Of a stretch of DNA of 64,000 bases, positions 50,451 through 62,396 are shown piece after piece. Numbering within the stretch: the stretch's first letter is position 1; every line of letters starts with the position of its first letter. Under the pieces are notes generated by a model. It did no database searches. It saw nothing but the letters and a program-made list of their open reading frames with translations, and had not been told where the DNA came from. The DNA comes from JBCCXL01 sp039191605. Its GTDB lineage: Bacteria > Acidobacteriota > Thermoanaerobaculia > Multivoradales > JAHZIX01. The DNA lies in contig JBCCXL010000014.1 in NCBI GenBank assembly GCA_039191605.1, positions 124,001 to 188,000 of the forward strand. Direction: 5' to 3'. The position numbers and the translations under genes were made by a program.

Positions 50451-50826
50451 CGCATGTCTTGGAAAAGTGAGCGGAGCTTAGCATGAGCTTCGCGGGCGCG
50501 CCAGAAGGAATTTCCCCTGGGGGCTAGATTTATTCCCCCGGCGGCGCTTCTCGAGCAGAATACCCTCGATGCCAAGGGCATAGACGCTGCAGGTTGGCAT
50601 CGTCGCTGACCGGCCGCTCGCTGCAGCTTCAAACGCCTTGCATCAAGATTGTTGGGAGCCGAGAAGTCCTAGGATCAGGGCTTGCTCAACTCAAGAATTG
50701 GGCTCACGGCTCAGGCATCTCCGCACGACGTCTCTTTTTCGCATCTTCCAGGGGAGTCCACCGGTGGCCCAAAGCGGGGCCTGAAGGGGGTGCGGAGATC
50801 GCCGCGGGGCGATCAGCAGAAAGAGC

Positions 50827-51804
50827 TCAGGGAGTGCTCTCTTCTTGGAGCGCGCGCAAGAGCTCTTCAGCGAGCTGCTTCGGTGCCTCTCGCATGGGGA
50901 AGGGAGGCAGAGGTTTGTCCGCGCTGCCGTGCAGCTGCAGGGTTGAGGGGGTGATCGCTGGATCTCCGGCGCCCTCGGGATCCCCTTCGTGGGCGGTGAG
51001 GGCTTGCCAAAGGTCGGCGAGAAGCTCCCCCTGTCCCGCACAGATCGTCTGCTGGAGCCAACTTCGGGTCTCCGGCGAGGTGTTGGCGGCGGCGATCTCG
51101 GCATAACGCCGGCAGGCCTCGGGCAGGTCGTTTCGAAGCTGATCTTCGAGATCTTCTAGGGCGGCTCCGAGGAGGCTGCTGGTTCTTAGCAAGCCATCGG
51201 CGCCGTGATCCTGCCCCTCGAAGGGGGCGATGAGGAGCACCTGCTGGACTTGCGGGTATCCCGTGCCTGCAGGGTGCTCCTCTCGGCTCAGAAGGCGGGC
51301 CGCGCGGAGGGCGGCGTCAGCGCCCATGCCGTGGCCGACGAGGACGACCTGCTGGAGGCCGAGGGTGCGCATCACCGCCCGGAGATCTTCGGCGTAGAGC
51401 TTTCTCGGATCCTCTCGACGCTGCGCTCCCGGGCGCAGGGTGGAGCGTCCATGACCCGGCAGGTCGACGGTCACTAGTCGTGCCTGGTGGGTCATGGATG
51501 GCTCTAGCTCTTGGAGCAGGGGAGACCACAGCTCGCCCTGGGTTCCCCAGCCGTGGACGAAGAGCAGGGTGAGCTCCCCCTGGCCGCGGCTCTCATAGGC
51601 GATGGGGGAGCCGTCGGGAGCGGCTACGGTGCCGGCGGTGCGCAGGGAGGACACCACCACGTCAGCGCCCCGTTGGGGGCCTGCGAAGATTGAGGTGCTC
51701 AAGAAAGAGAGGCCGCCGAAGAGCAGCGCGCCGAATAGTAGCGGCTGGATTGTGGGGAGCCTCCCGCACTTGCGATGCGGTGGTCGAAGGGATGAAGGGC
51801 CCAT
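50827..51804 (-). CDS. Exported alpha/beta-hydrolase-fold protein lacking the nucleophile
   Basis: The 325-aa protein has an N-terminal hydrophobic segment (IQPLLFGALLFGGLSFLSTSIFAG), probably a signal peptide or anchor. The alpha/beta hydrolase core is clear: LLFVHGWGTQGELW, VTVDLPGHGRST and VVLVGHGMGADAALRAA. The nucleophile elbow GxSxG reads GHGMG, with Gly159 in place of Ser, and the final GxGHxxxxE-type His segment is missing after LQLHGSADKPLPP. The protein is therefore probably not a serine hydrolase; it may bind a ligand or a partner. It is divergent from the PQQ-propeller gene. Confidence 0.8.
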   Translation of the reverse strand: MGPSSLRPPHRKCGRLPTIQPLLFGALLFGGLSFLSTSIFAGPQRGADVVVSSLRTAGTVAAPDGSPIAYESRGQGELTLLFVHGWGTQGELWSPLLQELEPSMTHQARLVTVDLPGHGRSTLRPGAQRREDPRKLYAEDLRAVMRTLGLQQVVLVGHGMGADAALRAARLLSREEHPAGTGYPQVQQVLLIAPFEGQDHGADGLLRTSSLLGAALEDLEDQLRNDLPEACRRYAEIAAANTSPETRSWLQQTICAGQGELLADLWQALTAHEGDPEGAGDPAITPSTLQLHGSADKPLPPFPMREAPKQLAEELLRALQEESTP

Positions 51805-52126
51805 GGCAGATGGAGTGTATCGGAGGAAATCTTAGGGAGTGCGTGCTCTCCGAGATGTACGTCTCCGAAATGCGGACCTCCGATTGGAGGGAGAGATTCG
51901 GGGCTGGCGAAGAGGTGGGGGGAGGGAGTTGGGCAGGGTGGTATCTTCACTGCGGAGCGCTCGCTTCAGGAGAAGCTCTTCTCTGAGGCCGGCCAGGGCG
52001 GGGAAGGGTGATGTTCGCGCGAGCTCTCCTTCCGGAGCGTCCTCCTCGAGCCTGCTAACCGCCAAGGCTCTCTCGCTTTCGCTCCGCTTGGAGTTTTCTA
52101 CCCTTCAGTCGTTAGAGGAGCTTCCT
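51805..52126. other. Divergent promoter region with 15-bp direct repeats
   Basis: About 320 bp upstream of both the degenerate hydrolase gene and the PQQ-propeller gene. It carries three CTCCGA elements at 15-bp spacing (51848, 51863, 51878). A frame extending the propeller gene upstream through here is rejected for lack of a good start. Confidence 0.5.
51848..51883. repeat. Three CTCCGA elements at 15-bp period
   Basis: CTCCGAGATG, CTCCGAAATG and CTCCGATTGG start at 51848, 51863 and 51878. They may be binding sites for a regulator of the divergent genes, or chance. Confidence 0.45.
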
Positions 52127-53674
52127 ATGCCGCGCTCTGCGTCTGCTTTTTCTTCTGTCTCTGATCATCCCGTCGCCTCCTCGGAGCTGGCTTTCCGATC
52201 GACGGCTCCACGGACTCCAAGGCGCTCTCTCCGAGGTCGCTCCCTTCAGCCCCTGAAGGCCGCGGCGACGGCCTGGGCTTGCCTGTTGTGGGCAGCGGTT
52301 CTCGTCCTGCCGTCGGCGGTGGCTCTCGGGGCGGCGGGGGATTCGGTACATTTATCAGAGGCGGTGCAGGCAGCGGAGGCGGTGCAGTCACGAGAGGCGG
52401 TGCAGTCAACAGGCGCAGTGCAGGCAGCAGCGACCTCTTCCGCCTACGATTGGAGCCAGTGGCGGGGGCCGGAGAGGGACGGAGCGGTGGAACCCTGGCT
52501 GCCGGGGTGGCTGCCCTCCTCGCTGCCGGAGACGCTGCAGCGCCGGTGGAAAGTGGAGACCACCCGAGGGCATGGGGATCCGGTGGTGGCCGGCGGGCGG
52601 GTCTACGTCCACGGTCGTCAGGGGGATCGAGAGCTGCTCTCGGCGTTCTCCCTGAGTGACGGGACGCTGCAGTGGTCACGGCATTACGAAGCTCCCTTCA
52701 CCACCAATCAATACGCCACCGCCCACGGCCAGGGGCCCTTCTCGACCCCCCTGGTGGCGGATGGCCGAGTCTTCGCCGTCGGCACCAGCGGCATCCTGTC
52801 GGCCTTCGACGCCGCCAGCGGAGAGCTGCTGTGGCGCCACGATGAATCACCTCGAGTGAGCTCCGCCAAGCTCTTCACCGGCACCGCAGCGTCGCCGCTG
52901 CTGGATTTGGACGGTGAGATCCAGCGCCTGATCCTGCACCTCGGAGACGACAGCGGGGGCCGGGTCTACGCCTTCGAACCGGCGACCGGGAAGGTGTTGT
53001 GGAAGACCTCGACGGAGGGGCCCGGCTACGCTTCTCCCATCGTCATCGAGGGGCCCGGCGGCCGGCAGGCGGTGACGATGACGGACAAGACTCTGCTCTC
53101 GGTGGCGGTGGCTTCCGGGGAGGTGTTGTGGACTTTGCCCTTCCCGGACGAGTGGAACGAGAACATCGTCACCCCGGTGCCGGCGGGGGATGCCCTGGTT
53201 TTTGGCGGGGTGCGCACCGGGATCCTCGCCCTGGAGCTCGAGAGCGGGGAGGAGGGCATCGCCCCTAAGGAGCGCTGGCGGCGCAAGGAGCCGACCCTCT
53301 ACATGAGCACGCCGGTGGTGGTGGGGGAGACCCTATGGGGTTTCTCCAACAAGCAGAAGGGGCATTTCTTCACCCTCGATCTCGGCAGCGGGGAAGTGAC
53401 CGGAACCGGGGAGGGGCGACAGGGGGATAACGCTCACCTGCTGGATGCGGGGGCGCATATCGTCGCCCTGACCACCGGCGGAGAGCTGCTGGCCCTGGAA
53501 AAGGGCGCTCGCGGTTTCGCACCGGTGGCCCGCTGGCAGGTGGCGGATTCAGCGACCTGGGCGGCGCCGGTGCCGGTGCCCGGCGGGGTGTTGATTCGAG
53601 ACCTGGAGAGCCTCAGCCTGTGGACCTTCCCCTCGCCCCCTGCGGAGCCCAAGGGGAAGGCCGAGGCTCGCTAG
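52127..53674 (+). CDS. Exported PQQ-like beta-propeller protein
   Basis: From ATG 52127 (GAGGAG upstream) the product is 515 aa. A hydrophobic segment (ATAWACLLWAAVLVLPSAVALGAAG) is a signal peptide or anchor. A short repeat (SEAVQAAEAVQSREAVQSTG) follows, then DWSQWRGPERDGAV, the usual opening of PQQ-like domains. Propeller blades are marked by repeats such as LLSAFSLSDGTLQW, LSAFDAASGELLWRHD, VYAFEPATGKVLWKT and LLSVAVASGEVLW. Such proteins are periplasmic and often scaffold or serve as BamB-like folds; binding of PQQ itself is not implied. Confidence 0.88.
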   Translation: MPRSASAFSSVSDHPVASSELAFRSTAPRTPRRSLRGRSLQPLKAAATAWACLLWAAVLVLPSAVALGAAGDSVHLSEAVQAAEAVQSREAVQSTGAVQAAATSSAYDWSQWRGPERDGAVEPWLPGWLPSSLPETLQRRWKVETTRGHGDPVVAGGRVYVHGRQGDRELLSAFSLSDGTLQWSRHYEAPFTTNQYATAHGQGPFSTPLVADGRVFAVGTSGILSAFDAASGELLWRHDESPRVSSAKLFTGTAASPLLDLDGEIQRLILHLGDDSGGRVYAFEPATGKVLWKTSTEGPGYASPIVIEGPGGRQAVTMTDKTLLSVAVASGEVLWTLPFPDEWNENIVTPVPAGDALVFGGVRTGILALELESGEEGIAPKERWRRKEPTLYMSTPVVVGETLWGFSNKQKGHFFTLDLGSGEVTGTGEGRQGDNAHLLDAGAHIVALTTGGELLALEKGARGFAPVARWQVADSATWAAPVPVPGGVLIRDLESLSLWTFPSPPAEPKGKAEAR

Positions 53675-53741
53675 CTTCTGAACGCCTGAGGCCCGGGCGG
53701 GATCAGCTGCTGGCCAGCTAGCGGGATGGGCTGGAGGGGGG

Positions 53742-56285
53742 TCAGGGAGCCTCGTCCTCCGCGGCGCCGAGGCGCACTACCTCGACGAGCTCCAGCGGCA
53801 GCTCTTCGCCGTTCCGGGAGCCTGGGCGGTAGTCCGAGCGGCAGAGGGTTCGCACCGAGGCGAGGGTGCCGTCGAGGGCGATGCCCTTGAGCACTCGGGT
53901 CGAGAGCACGGTGCCGTCGTGGGAGAGGAAGGTGAGCACCTCGACCTCTCCCTGGAGCCCGGCTTCCCGGGCTCTCTCTCCCAGCTGAGGCGGGGTCCAG
54001 CGCTGTCGCCGGGGAGCATCATCTCCCGGCAGCCAATAGCCGTAGGCGGGGCCGTCGGCCTGGCGCCAGCGGGCGGGAAGGTCGATCCATACCTCCTCCA
54101 GCAGAGCGCCGCCGGCGCCGTAGGCGCTGAGGTCGGCGTTGACCAGGGCGGGGTACAGGCGCTGGGCGCTGCGCCACAGGCAGCGGGCAAAGCGCAGGCC
54201 GAGCTCCGCTTCGGCCTCGCCGGCCTGTTGAGCCTCGATGGCGGCTCCGGCGGAGGCCAGGGCCTGGAGGGCGAGGCTGCCGGCGCTGTGATCGCTCAGC
54301 GCCATGGTCGGCGCCCGACCGCCCCGCAGCAGCGTTTCGTGGGCCGGATGCTGGACGGCGTCGAATTGGAAGAGCCGAGCGAAGGGGATGGGGTCCTCCG
54401 CCGGACCTCCCGGCTCGCCGGTCTCCGGGATGCGGTAGGTGGGGTCTATCGCGGCGAGCTCTTCCGGGCTGAGGGGCTCCAGGTCGAGGGTCGCCACCCG
54501 CGGCCCTCCCAGCGGGCTGGGGGGGAAGCGCCAGCCGTCCAGCTCGGTGAGGGCGGCGTCCGCCTGGGCGGGGGTGCGGGCGGCGAGGACCTGCGGCGCG
54601 TAGGCTTTGCCGGCGGCATCGATGAGGGCGCGGATCCGCACCGGTTCCACCACCAACGACTCGGGGTACGCTCGCCAGCGGGGCGCCTGGAGGGGAACTA
54701 ACCCGAGGGAGTCAGGCTCGGAGCTGATCGTTTTCCAGTCGGTCCTCAACTCGTCCCGAAGAGCCGCCAGTGCCTCTGCCTCCGGGCCGTAGCTGTGGAG
54801 ATCGATGTCGTCGACTCGCGGCGAGGGGGCAAAGACCCGGGCGCGGCCCCAATCCTGCCTCGCTCCCTCCAGCTCTCCCGCAGCAGCTCGGGCTAGAGCC
54901 CGCAAAGCATAAGCGCGCCAGATCTGGCAGGTTTCGGTGTTGCGCACCGCGCAGCCCCGCTGGGTCTCGATCTGCTGGGTCGCGAGGCTGACGGCTTCTT
55001 CCCAGCGCTCCTCCAGCAGGGCGCCGTGGAGGGGGATCCAGTCGCCGTCGCGGCCGGCTACGCTGGCGAGGGCGAGGGGAGTGGCGGCGTAGCGCAGCTG
55101 CAGGCGGCCGGCGGTCGGCTGGCCGTCCCGCTGGGCGGGGCGGAAGGTCCAGCCTTGCACCGCCTCGAAGGCGGCCAGCAGGCTTCGAGGAGTCGGCAGC
55201 GCCGGGCAGCGGCCGGGCTCCGAGAGCAGGGTGACCTCCGCCAGCTGGCCATCGGCTCCCACCAGCAGGTCGAGGGGAACCTGCTCGAGAGAGAAGGGGC
55301 GGTGCTTCAGGCGGCGGTGGAGGGGAACCCCCTGGAGAAAAGCGCTCTCCGGGGACGGTCCCCACTCACTCTCCCACGGGGTGTAGGCCGGGGCCGGAGG
55401 GCGGACGCCAGGATGAGCCCCGTCGAGAGTCGCTCCGGCGGGGACGGCGCTGTCGAAGGCCGTCGCCGGGTCCTGGAGGGCACGCTGGGTCAGGGCCGCC
55501 GGGAGCGCTCGGGCTTCGGCGACCTCCCGTACCCGCTGGACCACCGCCGCGGCGGCGTCCGAGTCCAGGGCCCAGGCGGCCTGCCAAAGCCAGCGGCTGG
55601 TGGGGTTGGGGGTCTCGGAAATGGCATCGAGGGCTCCCGCCTCGCTCTCTTCGGAGCCCCTTGGCTGCACGTCGGCGAGGCCCGGAATGCCTCCTTCGCT
55701 GTGATGGAAGGTGCCCGCCTCGCCGTGGGCTTCCTGGCTCAGGTCAGATTCCCCGTGCCCGTGATGGCCGCCGTGATCGTGATGCCCTTCATGGTCCCCG
55801 TGTTCTTGCGCTGGAGCCGGCTGTCCGGCCCCCCGAGCGAGGGCCAACCAGGCGGCTGCCGTTGCTGCCGCCGGCCGCTGCGAGGCGCCGCCGTCGGAGG
55901 CCTCCACCAGCCGCTGTAGCAGTCGTTCGCCGAGTCGCTGAGCTCGCTGCAGTGAGCTCGGGCTGGCCTCTAGCACCGCGCTCTCCAGGTTTTTCAGCCG
56001 GCGCTGGAGTCGGCCCTGGGCGAGGGTCTCTGCCTCGAGGTCGAAGGGCGGAGAATAAGTCGAGAGGATCTGCTCCTGGGGACAGTCCAAGCTGTCCTTG
56101 TTGAGGGCCGTGCTGGGGCTCGAGCTGACCTGCGAGCTGGCCGTCGCCGGGAACATGCCCGAAAGTCCGCAGCACAAAAAGACCGCGAGGGTCAGGCGCA
56201 GGGAGAAGAGAAAGAGGTCTTGACCACGCCGGAGGATGCGGGGGGGATGCGGGGAGATCAGGCGGGATGGTCCACGACGAAGCAT
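53742..56285 (-). CDS. Exported His-rich protein with TonB C-terminal-like repeats
   Basis: This 847-aa protein has an N-terminal hydrophobic segment (LFSLRLTLAVFLCCGLSGMFPATA), likely a signal peptide. A His/Asp/Gly-rich stretch (EHGDHEGHHDHGGHHGHG) near residue 165 is a probable metal-binding linker. Three regions resemble TonB C-terminal folds: DLLVGADGQLAEVTLLSEPGR, IRALIDAAGKAYAPQVLAAR and EVEVLTFLSHDGTVLSTRVLKG, each with the strand-turn-strand plus W/YxFxP pattern. A role in the periplasm, perhaps linked to a TonB receptor, is possible. The gene is single, and the family is not one I can name. Confidence 0.65.
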   Translation of the reverse strand: MLRRGPSRLISPHPPRILRRGQDLFLFSLRLTLAVFLCCGLSGMFPATASSQVSSSPSTALNKDSLDCPQEQILSTYSPPFDLEAETLAQGRLQRRLKNLESAVLEASPSSLQRAQRLGERLLQRLVEASDGGASQRPAAATAAAWLALARGAGQPAPAQEHGDHEGHHDHGGHHGHGESDLSQEAHGEAGTFHHSEGGIPGLADVQPRGSEESEAGALDAISETPNPTSRWLWQAAWALDSDAAAAVVQRVREVAEARALPAALTQRALQDPATAFDSAVPAGATLDGAHPGVRPPAPAYTPWESEWGPSPESAFLQGVPLHRRLKHRPFSLEQVPLDLLVGADGQLAEVTLLSEPGRCPALPTPRSLLAAFEAVQGWTFRPAQRDGQPTAGRLQLRYAATPLALASVAGRDGDWIPLHGALLEERWEEAVSLATQQIETQRGCAVRNTETCQIWRAYALRALARAAAGELEGARQDWGRARVFAPSPRVDDIDLHSYGPEAEALAALRDELRTDWKTISSEPDSLGLVPLQAPRWRAYPESLVVEPVRIRALIDAAGKAYAPQVLAARTPAQADAALTELDGWRFPPSPLGGPRVATLDLEPLSPEELAAIDPTYRIPETGEPGGPAEDPIPFARLFQFDAVQHPAHETLLRGGRAPTMALSDHSAGSLALQALASAGAAIEAQQAGEAEAELGLRFARCLWRSAQRLYPALVNADLSAYGAGGALLEEVWIDLPARWRQADGPAYGYWLPGDDAPRRQRWTPPQLGERAREAGLQGEVEVLTFLSHDGTVLSTRVLKGIALDGTLASVRTLCRSDYRPGSRNGEELPLELVEVVRLGAAEDEAP

Positions 56286-56454
56286 GGTGGATTCCTCCTC
56301 TACGCGACAGCCCGCCGCGCAGCGGCGGGCCTCGAGGGAAAGGGTGCGAGGGAGCAGATGCTACCTTGAATCGTGCCCCAGCCGACGGCGGCGGGACAGG
56401 GGAGGAGGGAAACTCTAGGGATCGGTGGCTTCAGAAGGTATAGGACGGTGAGGA

Positions 56455-59130
<2,676 letters not shown>

Positions 59131-59511
59131 CGCTTCATCCTTTCGACGATCGCCGGCTTAGCATTCTTGGCCCTGGGAGCGCTCTTGCCCCTGGGGGGCT
59201 TCACCCTGGAGGGCATCGCTGCGGCGGGGTGTTCTTTCTCGTGGTTTTCCTTTGGAGTCTTCTGGAGCCGGTTTCGTGGTGCAATCCAGCGGGAGCGGCC
59301 GGCACTTCTTGTCTCGGTTGTTCCTGGGCTTCTCCCAAGCTCTTCGATCGCTGTCTTCGGTCGCTGTCTTCGGTCGCTCTCGCCGAGCGCATCTCCCCCC
59401 GAGCCCCCGATGAGGGGCTGCTGCGCTGAGAGGGGGGCCGAGAACCTCTGGGGTCGTCGGCTTAGGTTGATGGGACCGGCTGCGGAGATCCGGCTCCGCC
59501 GGTCGCCGGCT
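59131..59511. other. Gap between cbpA and clpB
   Basis: About 380 bp with no supported gene. It includes a 13-bp tandem repeat (TCGCTGTCTTCGG, about 59349-59375). A promoter for clpB was not recognised. Confidence 0.45.
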
Positions 59512-60486
59512 TCAGGAGTCCGTCGGCACGGTCTCCGTCTCTCGGGCCTGGAAGCTCGAGGCCTCCGCCAGCTCTTCGAAGAGCCTGCGCTCCTCGTCGC
59601 TGAGGCTCGTCGGGACGACGATTCGCAGCTCGGCGAAGAGGTCTCCCGGACCTCCCTTGGCGGCGGGGTAGCCTCGGCCCCGCAGCCGGATCCGGCGCCC
59701 GCTGGAGGAGCCCGGGGGCACCCGGATGGTGACGCTGCCGTCGAGGGTAGGCAGGGTGACGGTGCCGCCGAGGGCGGCCTCCCATGGAGTCAAGTCGACG
59801 GTGGTAGTGAGGTTCGTGCCGTCGAGGCGCAGGTCGGAATCGTCATCGATGGCGATCTTCAGCAATAGGTGACCGGCTCCGCCGACCCCGGCACCGCCCT
59901 GGCCGCTGAGGCGGATCTTCTGCCCCGGCAGCACCCCAGCGGGGATCTTCACGTCCAGCCGCCGCCGGCCGCCACCGCCGTCGCTGACGGTAATCGTGCG
60001 CTGACCGCCGCGGGCCGCCTGACGCAGGCCCAGCCGCAGCTCGGTCTCGACGTTCTGCGGCGGCTGGCGTCGCGGGCCGCCGGCGCGGTGTGCTCCGGCG
60101 AAGGGATCGCCGCCGAAGGGAGCGCCGCCTCCGGGGAAGCCAGCGCCGCCGCCGAAGAGGCTTTCGAAGAAGGAAGAGAAGCCCGAGGCGCCGAAGCCGT
60201 CGGCGCCGCCGAAGTCGAAGCGCACGCCTTCAAAGCCCGGCGGCGGTCCTCCGGTGCGCTGAGCGGTCTTCCAGGCGGTGCCGAAGCGATCATATTTCTC
60301 CCGCTTCTCCGGGTCCTTGAGCACCTCGTAGGCCTCACCGATCTCCTTGAAGCGAGCTTCCGCCTCCGGAGTCTTGTTGATGTCCGGATGATATTTGCGG
60401 GCCAGCTTGCGGTAGGCCTTCTGGATCTCGTCAGCGCTGGCCTTCTTGGCGACGCCGAGAGTCTCGTAGTAATCCTTGAATTCCAA
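59512..60486 (-). CDS. cbpA: DnaJ-type co-chaperone of the CbpA kind
   Basis: A 324-aa J-protein. The J domain covers residues 1-70 with the essential HPD at 33-35 (KYHPDINK). A Gly/Phe-rich linker follows (FGASGFSSFFESLFGGGAGF, about 100-140), then two substrate-binding beta domains (VETELRLGLRQAARGGQRTITV, LDVKIPAGVLPGQKIRLSGQG). The zinc-finger domain of DnaJ is absent, so this is a class II J-protein like CbpA. It stimulates DnaK ATP hydrolysis. A promoter with an HspR-like palindrome lies 230-270 bp upstream. clpB follows downstream on the same strand. Confidence 0.93.
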   Translation of the reverse strand: MEFKDYYETLGVAKKASADEIQKAYRKLARKYHPDINKTPEAEARFKEIGEAYEVLKDPEKREKYDRFGTAWKTAQRTGGPPPGFEGVRFDFGGADGFGASGFSSFFESLFGGGAGFPGGGAPFGGDPFAGAHRAGGPRRQPPQNVETELRLGLRQAARGGQRTITVSDGGGGRRRLDVKIPAGVLPGQKIRLSGQGGAGVGGAGHLLLKIAIDDDSDLRLDGTNLTTTVDLTPWEAALGGTVTLPTLDGSVTIRVPPGSSSGRRIRLRGRGYPAAKGGPGDLFAELRIVVPTSLSDEERRLFEELAEASSFQARETETVPTDS

Positions 60487-60794
60487 CGTCCTCTCCCTTT
60501 AGAGGCCGGCATTCAGAGCCGATGAGCTCGCTGCCTGATTGCTGAGCTTGCCGGTCCGAGGGTTGTCTGTCGGTTCTTCCAGGGCTCGCCATCCTAGGAG
60601 AGCACCGTGCCTCGAGCTGCTTCACGGGAAGCTGCCTTGGGTTTTGGCCGCCGGTTCGAAGCGAATCCCTTGAGGGGACCAGTGCCTGAAGGGATTAGCA
60701 GAGCACCTGACAATCGGATTGTAAGATTTTTCTCATATTGAGTCAAGTTGACTCACATGTTTTCGACTGGCTCCCCGCGGATCTTATTTCGCCC
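60487..60794. other. Upstream region of cbpA
   Basis: About 310 bp holding the promoter and operator at 60718-60755. The 230-nt stretch between them and the cbpA start is featureless and could be a long 5' leader. Confidence 0.5.
60718..60755 (-). promoter_or_regulatory. cbpA promoter overlapped by an HspR (HAIR)-like operator
   Basis: On the minus strand TTGACT (60746-60741) and TACAAT (60723-60718) have 17-bp spacing. The -35 box lies in a perfect 17-bp palindrome, TGAGTCAAGTTGACTCA (60739-60755). It contains TTGAGT-N7-ACTCA, which fits the HspR-binding HAIR consensus CTTGAGT-N7-ACTCAAG at 11 of 14 fixed positions. Confidence 0.7.
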
Positions 60795-62396
60795 TCAGCG
60801 GGAGGAAGAGCGAAGCAGCTCGCGGGCGTCGGGATAGGCGGCGATGAGCAGCTCGTCGAGGCTGTCGCGGCAGGTATTCGAAAGCTTCGCCTCCAGATCT
60901 CCGCGGGTGGTTCCTTCGCGGCGGGCCCGGCTCCAGCAGGCCCGGTAGGGCTCGGCGGCGCCCTCGAAGTGGCTCTCCACCCGCTGGCGCCAGAGATCCG
61001 GGGCCTCGGTATCTTCGAAGGGGCCTCGGCCTCGCCCGAAGTGGGCGATGGCGAGGTAGCGCAGCAGGGTGAGCTCGGCCAGGCGGTCGAGGAAGTCTGG
61101 GGAGAAGGCCACCGCCGGCTCCCCCCGCAGCTTGGCGATCTCGTAGGCGCGGGTGAGCCCGGCGCCGCCGAGGGCGCCGAGGATGGCGCCCGCCAGGACG
61201 CCGCCGCCGAAGGTCAGGCCGCCGGCGAGGATGTCCGCCGTCAGGCCGCCGAGGGCGCCGCTGACGGCGCCGCCCCACAGGGCCCCCTGCTCGGTGGTGA
61301 GGGAGGTGGTGCCGTGAACGAGGAATTGATCCAGCTGTCGCCGGAAGGAGACCGCCGCCCGCCCCTCCAGCTCGTGGAGGTTGATGAGGTGATCCATCAG
61401 GCGCTGGGTGCGGGCCTCGAGCTCCTCGATGAGCCCCTCCATCGCCTGCTCTTTTTCGCCCCGGGAAGCTCGGGTTTTGCTGAGGATTTGCCTCGCCTGG
61501 GCGGCCTCGGCGAGGTAGGTGGCGAGGGCCTCGACGGAGCGACGGTAGGTCTCCCGCTGGCGGTGCTGATACGCCGCCGCGAGCTCCGCCACCAGCTCCC
61601 GCTGATCTTCGTCCACCAGGGTGGAGAGCTTCTGCAGCAGCAGCCCCTCCTGCACCCAGCAGCGGGTGAAGGCGTCCAGCGGCTGCACCGACCGAATCAC
61701 GTCGAATCTTTCGGCGAAGCGCAGCCAGGGCTCCAGCAGTGCGGTGTCGCTCTCTGCCGTACCGTCGGCTGATGCGCTTCCATCCCCCAGCTGGTTGAGC
61801 AATAGGAGCACCGGGCGCCCGGCCCACTGCAGGATCGCCAGCTCCGGTTCTACATAGCCCGCCAGCTCCGGGTCCTCCGCGGCGTTGACCAGGTAGAGCA
61901 CGGCGTCGGCGCGCTGGGAGAGGGTCTCCACCGCCCGCTGGCTGCTCCACAGCGGTCGGTCGGCGAAGCGATCCCACACCTGGGAGAGCAACCAGCCGAG
62001 GGGCTGGCTGCGCCCCTCGAGGCGCTGTCGCAGGCGCACGCTATCGCCGAAGCCGGGGGTATCCCACAGCTCCAGGCGGGCCCTCTCGTTTTCCACCAGG
62101 GTGTAGGCGGTGCTGAGGTCGGTGACGTGGGCGCGGTCCAGCACCTCGCCGACGTCCCGCCGCAGCAGGGTGCGGGCGAGGGTGGTCTTGCCGACGTTGG
62201 TGTGGGAGAGGAGAGCGAGGTGGAAGACCTCTCGGCCGTCTTCGTTCTCTTCCTGTCTGGAAGCCAGATCGTTTTGTCCTGTCCCTACAGGGGCTGCTTT
62301 TTCTTGTGTCGTCTCCCCTGACGAACCCTCCGATCCCTCTCGACGAGTCTCGCCAGAGGGCTCGGGGGACGAGGCGGAGCGTCGCCACCAGCTCAT
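60795..62396 (-). CDS. DUF3482-type GTPase
   Basis: This 533-aa GTPase has a P-loop SHTNVGKTT at 64-72 (the usual first Gly is Ser64), G3 WDTPGFGDS and a G4-like LLNQLGD. A helical region (about 290-370) is followed by a glycine-rich, hydrophobic stretch (GALGGLTADILAGGLTFGGGVLAGAILGALGGAG) typical of DUF3482 proteins, which are membrane-associated dynamin-like GTPases. The N terminus (about 50 residues) is low complexity. It overlaps the upstream DUF2868 gene by 4 nt; the two families are commonly paired and are likely to work together at the membrane. The biological role is not known. Confidence 0.85.
   Translation of the reverse strand: MSWWRRSASSPEPSGETRREGSEGSSGETTQEKAAPVGTGQNDLASRQEENEDGREVFHLALLSHTNVGKTTLARTLLRRDVGEVLDRAHVTDLSTAYTLVENERARLELWDTPGFGDSVRLRQRLEGRSQPLGWLLSQVWDRFADRPLWSSQRAVETLSQRADAVLYLVNAAEDPELAGYVEPELAILQWAGRPVLLLLNQLGDGSASADGTAESDTALLEPWLRFAERFDVIRSVQPLDAFTRCWVQEGLLLQKLSTLVDEDQRELVAELAAAYQHRQRETYRRSVEALATYLAEAAQARQILSKTRASRGEKEQAMEGLIEELEARTQRLMDHLINLHELEGRAAVSFRRQLDQFLVHGTTSLTTEQGALWGGAVSGALGGLTADILAGGLTFGGGVLAGAILGALGGAGLTRAYEIAKLRGEPAVAFSPDFLDRLAELTLLRYLAIAHFGRGRGPFEDTEAPDLWRQRVESHFEGAAEPYRACWSRARREGTTRGDLEAKLSNTCRDSLDELLIAAYPDARELLRSSSR

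Larger units (their letters stand above)
49494..50826. other. Long non-coding region with sigma-54 promoter and hairpins
   Basis: About 1.3 kb with no convincing gene. Short open frames lack domains or ribosome binding sites. It contains a perfect palindrome TGGCACGGTGCCA (49811-49823), a sigma-54 promoter (50281-50296) and a candidate structured RNA (50307-50450). It separates the divergent ABC operon from the hydrolase gene on the same strand. Confidence 0.5.

Noticed and set aside
51839..52126. Longer N terminus of the PQQ-propeller protein from 51839
   Set aside because: The extension is low complexity, and ATG 52127 has GAGGAG upstream and a signal-peptide-like segment after it.
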